Shown: positions 7,042 through 10,356 of the stretch, piece by piece | Layout of the letters: each line of letters opens with the position of its first letter | Position numbering within the stretch: the first letter of the stretch is position 1 | DNA from: Chlamydiia bacterium | GTDB lineage: Bacteria > Chlamydiota > Chlamydiia > Chlamydiales > Simkaniaceae | NCBI GenBank assembly: GCA_020440405.1 | Contig: JAGROF010000084.1 | Coordinates: 1-10,356, forward strand | Direction: 5' to 3' | DNA: 10,356 bases | Translations under genes and position numbers: made by a program | The notes under the pieces: generated by a model | Seen by the model: the letters and a program-made list of their open reading frames with translations, nothing else | Database searches by the model: none | Told to the model about the DNA's origin: nothing

Positions 7042-7326
7042 GTGGCCGGTAGTATTAACATTTTTGCCGGATTGATTGTAGCGGCGATTGGACTCCAGGT
7101 TGCTAAAGATAAGCTAGGAGACAGTAATCAATATAGTTATTCAAAGGCCGAGCTGCTTGTGAACCGCGCTTTTAAAGAGCTAAGGTTTGGGCGATTTAAT
7201 CCTAATGATATTTCAAAGTGCACGATTGAGTTAGAGGTCTCTAGAGTGAATTACTTTAGCCCGGTATACACAAAGACTTTCTATGCGACTCTGGGGAATC
7301 AAGAGATAAAAAAACTGTTTTTCTAG
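7042..7326 (+). CDS. Unrecognised small membrane protein, C-terminal part of the TGA-interrupted reading frame
   Basis: This 94-residue stretch runs from a GTG three nt after the TGA, in the same frame as the preceding piece. It begins with a membrane segment (SINIFAGLIVAAIGLQVA). A polar domain of about 70 residues follows, containing SYSKAELLVNRAFKELRFG and TIELEVSRVNYFSPVYTK, and ends in KKLFF. No good Shine-Dalgarno precedes the GTG, so any separate translation would depend on reinitiation after the TGA. The stop TAG lies inside the terminator stem at 7319-7358. I see no motif that gives a function. Hydrophobicity either side of the TGA suggests a membrane hairpin or single helix with a C-terminal soluble domain. 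If the TGA is a real nonsense mutation, this piece is probably not made. Confidence 0.42.
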   Translation: MAGSINIFAGLIVAAIGLQVAKDKLGDSNQYSYSKAELLVNRAFKELRFGRFNPNDISKCTIELEVSRVNYFSPVYTKTFYATLGNQEIKKLFF

Positions 7327-7358
7327 AGGGTGTCTCGCGCAAGACACTCTCTAGGAAA
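7319..7358. terminator. Shared bidirectional terminator between the plus-strand gene and gatB
   Basis: TTTTCTAGAGGGTGTCT (7319-7335) pairs with 7342-7358 in a 17-bp stem that includes two G-T pairs, with the 6-nt loop CGCGCA. In the gatB direction a run of seven T follows after four nt, as in an intrinsic terminator. In the plus direction the T-run is weak (TCTTCTTA). Both TAG stop codons, at 7324-7326 (plus gene) and 7353-7351 (gatB), lie within the stem. Confidence 0.75.
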
Positions 7359-8814
7359 TCTTCTTAAGGATGAGCTCCTTGACGACATCGGGGGAGGCTT
7401 TTCCTTTAGAGAGCTTCATGACTTGGCCGACGAGGAAGTTGAAGGCTTTATCCTTGCCGTTTTTGTAGTCTTCAATCGATTGAGGATTGGCAGAAAGGAC
7501 TTCATCGACAAAAGGCTTAATCGCAGAGGTGTCGTGAACGGCTTGGAAATTGGGGTTTTCCTTGATGATAATCTCAGGATCGCGCCCTGGGGTTTGGGCC
7601 ATGATATCAGCCACTTCTTTGGCAATGCGCCCGGTAATTTTTTTCGATTCGATAAAGGAGAGGAGTTTGGCGATGTGCTCAGGGAGAATCCCTGAGTGAG
7701 GGAGAGAGGTTCCGCTATCTTTGAAGCGCCCGACAAATTCGACAGTGACCCAATTGCAGAGGGCACTGGCATTATTGCATCCTTTTAAGGCTTCTTCATA
7801 ATAATCAGACAGCTGTTTATCGTTTACAAGGATCGAGGCATTGTACTCGGAAAGTTTGAGTTGTTTTGTGTATCGCTCAAAGCGCTGATGGGGGAGCTCA
7901 GGAAGGTCGCGTCGAATCTTTTCAATATAGTCTTGGGTGAGGATAATAGGGGGAAGATCGGGTTCTGGGAAGTAGCGATAGTCCTTAGCCTCCTCTTTGG
8001 AGCGCATGAGGACGGTTTCCTTTTTATCAAGGTCGAGACGCACGGTGCTGCTTGGGACCGCAAGGTTGGGATCTTCATGGGGGCGCTCTGTATACGCGCG
8101 AACCTGGCGGCGGATCTCGGCCTCAATCCCGATTTCCATATAGTTAAAGGAGTTGAGGTTTTTGATCTCAACTTTGTTTCTTAGAGTTTTGTCTCCCTTG
8201 GGACGAACAGAAACGTTTGTATCGATCCGCATCGATCCCTCTTCCATGTTACAGTCAGAGACATCAAGGTATTCCATGATCGCTTTAAGCGTCGTAGCAT
8301 AAGCCGTGGCATCTTTGGGAGAAAACATGCAGGGCTCAGAAACGATTTCTAAAAGGGGAACTCCAGCTCGGTTGTAATCGACCCCAGCAAAGTCTGAAAA
8401 GTGTTTGAGCATCCCAGCGTCGTCTTCTAAGTGAGCGTGGTGAATTTGGAATATTTTGGATTTTCCATCAACATCGGCTTGAACTTCCCCCCCAATGATA
8501 ATGGGTAAATCAAACTGGGTGATTTGAAAGTTGCGAGGGGAATCGGGATAGAAGTAGGACTTACGGTCGAACTTGCTAAACTCTGCAATTGTGGCATTGA
8601 TAGCGCACCCAAAGCGGACGGCAATTTCAATGGCTTGTTGGTTGAGAACAGGGAGGGCTCCCGGCTGTCCTGTGTCGACAACCTCAATATTGGTGTTGGG
8701 TTCGTCTCCAAAGCGATTGGGAGAGCGCGCAAAAATCTTTGAGCGGGTTTTAAGCTGCGCATGAATCTCAAGGCCAATGACAGGTTCCCAGTCTTCATAA
8801 GAAATGTGACTCAT
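7351..8814 (-). CDS. gatB: Aspartyl/glutamyl-tRNA amidotransferase subunit B
   Basis: GatB binds the misacylated tRNA, phosphorylates the Glu/Asp carboxyl with ATP and receives ammonia from GatA, giving Gln-tRNA(Gln) and/or Asn-tRNA(Asn) in the cytoplasm. The protein has 487 residues, the normal length. Visible family motifs are VIGLEIHAQL (12-21), YFYPDSPRNFQITQ (87-100), HLEDDAGM (128-135), VDYNRAGVPLLEIVSEP (145-161), CNMEEGSMRIDTNVSVRP (188-205), RNKVEIKNLNSFN (212-224) and KDYRYFPEPDLPP (277-289). The C-terminal helical and YqeY-like tail, from about 300, ends with NGKDKAFNFLVGQVMK (452-467), the usual tRNA-contact region. The ATG overlaps the gatA stop as ATGA, and AAGGAG stands eight nt upstream, so the two genes are co-translated. 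The sequence looks chlamydial. It ends in the shared terminator. Confidence 0.97.
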   Translation of the reverse strand: MSHISYEDWEPVIGLEIHAQLKTRSKIFARSPNRFGDEPNTNIEVVDTGQPGALPVLNQQAIEIAVRFGCAINATIAEFSKFDRKSYFYPDSPRNFQITQFDLPIIIGGEVQADVDGKSKIFQIHHAHLEDDAGMLKHFSDFAGVDYNRAGVPLLEIVSEPCMFSPKDATAYATTLKAIMEYLDVSDCNMEEGSMRIDTNVSVRPKGDKTLRNKVEIKNLNSFNYMEIGIEAEIRRQVRAYTERPHEDPNLAVPSSTVRLDLDKKETVLMRSKEEAKDYRYFPEPDLPPIILTQDYIEKIRRDLPELPHQRFERYTKQLKLSEYNASILVNDKQLSDYYEEALKGCNNASALCNWVTVEFVGRFKDSGTSLPHSGILPEHIAKLLSFIESKKITGRIAKEVADIMAQTPGRDPEIIIKENPNFQAVHDTSAIKPFVDEVLSANPQSIEDYKNGKDKAFNFLVGQVMKLSKGKASPDVVKELILKKIS

Positions 8815-10280
8815 ACGATTGACTCCTTATCAAAGAGGGGAGGGATGAACCCTGTTAGGTTCAGGGATTTTTCAAACTGATAGGCAAAATGGAGCACCTT
8901 GCCATCGGCAAGCTGTGGCCCTAAAAGCTGCACGCCAAGGGGAAGCCCCCCACTAGTCTTGCCAGACGGAACGCTGATTGCCGGAAGGCCCGCTAAGTTG
9001 GCTCCGACCGTATAGAGGTCTTGCAAGTACATTTCTAGGGGATCTCGAATGCCATTGATTTCAAAGGCTGGAGAGGGGGTGACAGGCATTGCAACAAGAT
9101 CACACTTCTCAAAAGCACTTTTAAAATCTCGGATCAAAAGCGTGCGAATCTTTTGTGCTTTTTTATAATAGGCATCTTGGTATCCAGAAGAAAGGACGAA
9201 GGTCCCCAAGAGAATTCGCTGTTTGACTTCAGGACCAAACCCTTCCTCACGAGAAAGATCATAAATGTCATCTAAGGTTTTGGCTTTTTCAGACCGCTTT
9301 CCATAACGAACGCCATCAAAACGGGCCAGATTTGTAGAGGCCTCTGCTGTCGAGAGAATGTAATAGATCGGGATGGAGTACTTCAGCTTGTTGAGGTTGA
9401 TCTCAACAATGTTTACGCCAAGTCCTTTAAATACCTCAAGGGCTTCATCAAAAGCAACACGAGCACTTTCCGAAAGCTGCTCTAAAAATCCCCAAGGGAC
9501 ACCAAGAGTCTTTCCTTGAATGGATGTGTCTAAGTGATCAAGATAGTTTTCAGGAGTTTCTTTGACATTTGTCGCATCAAACGGGCAAGGACGCCCAAGT
9601 GTTTCCATAATGAGGGCTGTATCTTTAACCGAATTGGTGAAAGGACCAATTTGGTCCAGGGAAGACCCAAAGGCAACCAGCCCATACCGAGAGACCCGTC
9701 CATAGGTCGGCTTGAATCCAACTGTCCCTGTAAACGCCGCAGGTTGGCGGATTGATCCTCCCGTATCACTTCCCAAAGCAATTGGCGCAAGTCTTCCTCC
9801 AACAGCTGCTGCGGATCCTCCCGAAGATCCTCCTGGAGCGCAAGAGAGATTCCAGGGGTTGCGCGTCATTTGGTATGCCGAATTTTCTGTCGAAGATCCC
9901 ATTGCAAACTCATCTAAGTTTGTCTTTCCAATGAGGATGCCATCTTGCTCTTCAATTAAGTGAATGGCTGTTGCATCAAAGGGGGCCACATAATTTGAGA
10001 GAAACTTTGAAGCGCAGGTTGTGGTTTCTCCTTGAATCTGAATGTTATCCTTGATTGCAATAGGGATGCCTGCAAGCTTTCCTACAGGAGCGCCACTTGC
10101 ACGCTTGGCATCTAGAGCTTCAGCTTTTGCCATGGCCCGGTCTGCAAAAACATTCAAAAAGGACTGAAGGTCAGAGTCAAGGGTTTGAATCCGCTGCAAA
10201 AAGTAAGCGGTAATCTCAGAAGCAGTAAGCTCTCCCTTTATAAAAGCATCATGAAGTTGAGTGGCAGATTTGCGGTACAT
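8811..10280 (-). CDS. gatA: Aspartyl/glutamyl-tRNA amidotransferase subunit A (amidase)
   Basis: GatA is the glutaminase subunit: it hydrolyses glutamine and passes ammonia to GatB for transamidation of misacylated tRNA. It has 489 residues, full length. The amidase-signature catalytic triad is intact: Lys77 in AIKDNI, Ser152 in PGGSSGGSAAA, and the nucleophile Ser176 in LGSDTGGSIRQPAAF. Other hallmarks are GKTNLDEFAMGSSTENSA (118-135), GFKPTYGRVSRYGLVAFGSS (188-207), NLARFDGVRYGKRS (317-330) and NLAGLPAISVPSG (428-440). The start MYRKSA equals what I recall for Chlamydia GatA. The upstream ribosome site is weak (GGA seven nt, AGG three nt before the ATG), so translation may be coupled to an upstream gene. 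gatC would be expected there. Its TGA overlaps the gatB ATG by four nt. Confidence 0.97.
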   Translation of the reverse strand: MYRKSATQLHDAFIKGELTASEITAYFLQRIQTLDSDLQSFLNVFADRAMAKAEALDAKRASGAPVGKLAGIPIAIKDNIQIQGETTTCASKFLSNYVAPFDATAIHLIEEQDGILIGKTNLDEFAMGSSTENSAYQMTRNPWNLSCAPGGSSGGSAAAVGGRLAPIALGSDTGGSIRQPAAFTGTVGFKPTYGRVSRYGLVAFGSSLDQIGPFTNSVKDTALIMETLGRPCPFDATNVKETPENYLDHLDTSIQGKTLGVPWGFLEQLSESARVAFDEALEVFKGLGVNIVEINLNKLKYSIPIYYILSTAEASTNLARFDGVRYGKRSEKAKTLDDIYDLSREEGFGPEVKQRILLGTFVLSSGYQDAYYKKAQKIRTLLIRDFKSAFEKCDLVAMPVTPSPAFEINGIRDPLEMYLQDLYTVGANLAGLPAISVPSGKTSGGLPLGVQLLGPQLADGKVLHFAYQFEKSLNLTGFIPPLFDKESIV

Positions 10281-10356
10281 GAGCCTATCCAGTATTAAAG
10301 GATTGATTTAATTTCTTCGATTTTTGAGCAGATTTTTTCTTTTCATAAAGATGCCA
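10281..10356. other. Region upstream of gatA with no gene assigned
   Basis: These 76 nt run to the right edge and are A/T-rich. On the minus strand one frame is open from the edge to a TAG at 10287-10285 (ending QSFNTG, Lys-rich). A second ends in TAA at 10310-10308. A third ends in TGA at 10345-10343 after Ala-Ser-Leu. Any of these could be the end of an upstream gene, probably gatC by family gene order. None shows enough residues to recognise GatC. I see no terminator or convincing promoter. Confidence 0.3.

Noticed and set aside
7036..7070. TGA followed by a small hairpin, as a possible selenocysteine site
   Set aside because: CCGGTAG (7046-7052) can pair with TTGCCGG (7064-7070), but the stem is short with two G-T pairs and an 11-nt loop. 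The TGA lies in a hydrophobic segment with no redox motif. Sec use is not something I know for this lineage.
7330..7695. Plus-strand open frame of 121 codons antisense to gatB, and similar long antisense frames in gatA and the pump genes
   Set aside because: They mirror the codon structure of well-supported genes on the other strand and show no own ribosome site or family motif.
10285..10356. Open minus-strand frame from the edge to a TAG at 10285, as the end of gatC
   Set aside because: Its 23 residues are Lys-rich, end in QSFNTG and lack any GatC C-terminal pattern. Short open frames in A/T-rich DNA are expected by chance.

Overview
The window reads as a piece of a bacterial chromosome, most likely from an environmental (non-Chlamydiaceae) member of the Chlamydiota. 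This rests on the GatA and GatB proteins. GatA opens MYRKSA and carries FDGVRYG, and GatB has DSPRNFQITQ and CNMEEGSMRID; from memory these closely resemble chlamydial orthologues. Taxonomy is therefore an inference. No similarity search was possible. A wider PVC-group bacterium is the main alternative. TGA serves as a normal stop codon at gatA and at the pump adaptor gene.

Layout, left to right. (1) Positions 1-5413, minus strand: a three-gene RND multidrug-efflux operon. In transcription order it runs outer-membrane factor, periplasmic adaptor, inner-membrane RND transporter. The genes overlap by 20 nt and 4 nt. The transporter runs off the left edge after residue 944, just past the proton-relay lysine of TM10. 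(2) 5414-5585: an intergenic stretch with a terminator-like hairpin at the end of the protease gene. Next to it is a long imperfect palindrome built of 9-nt CACAGAG-type units. The pump operon leader and its Shine-Dalgarno follow. (3) 5586-6629, minus: an M48-type zinc metalloprotease with a good sigma70-type promoter. (4) 6805-7326, plus: the only rightward gene, an unrecognised small membrane protein whose frame is interrupted by an in-frame TGA inside its hydrophobic segment. (5) 7319-7358: a 17-bp hairpin that contains the stop codons of two convergent genes and looks like a shared bidirectional terminator. (6) 7351-10280, minus: gatB and gatA, overlapping by 4 nt, for two subunits of the tRNA-dependent amidotransferase. 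No gatC can be recognised in the 76 nt beyond gatA.

Together the pump genes would form one tripartite complex spanning both membranes. GatA and GatB would convert mischarged Glu-tRNA(Gln) and/or Asp-tRNA(Asn) to the amide form. The protease is a separate transcription unit. I see no phage, CRISPR, transposase, tRNA or rRNA gene. The most unusual items are the interrupted plus-strand gene, the CACAGAG palindrome and the shared terminator. I do not see convincing evidence for an entirely new multi-gene system.
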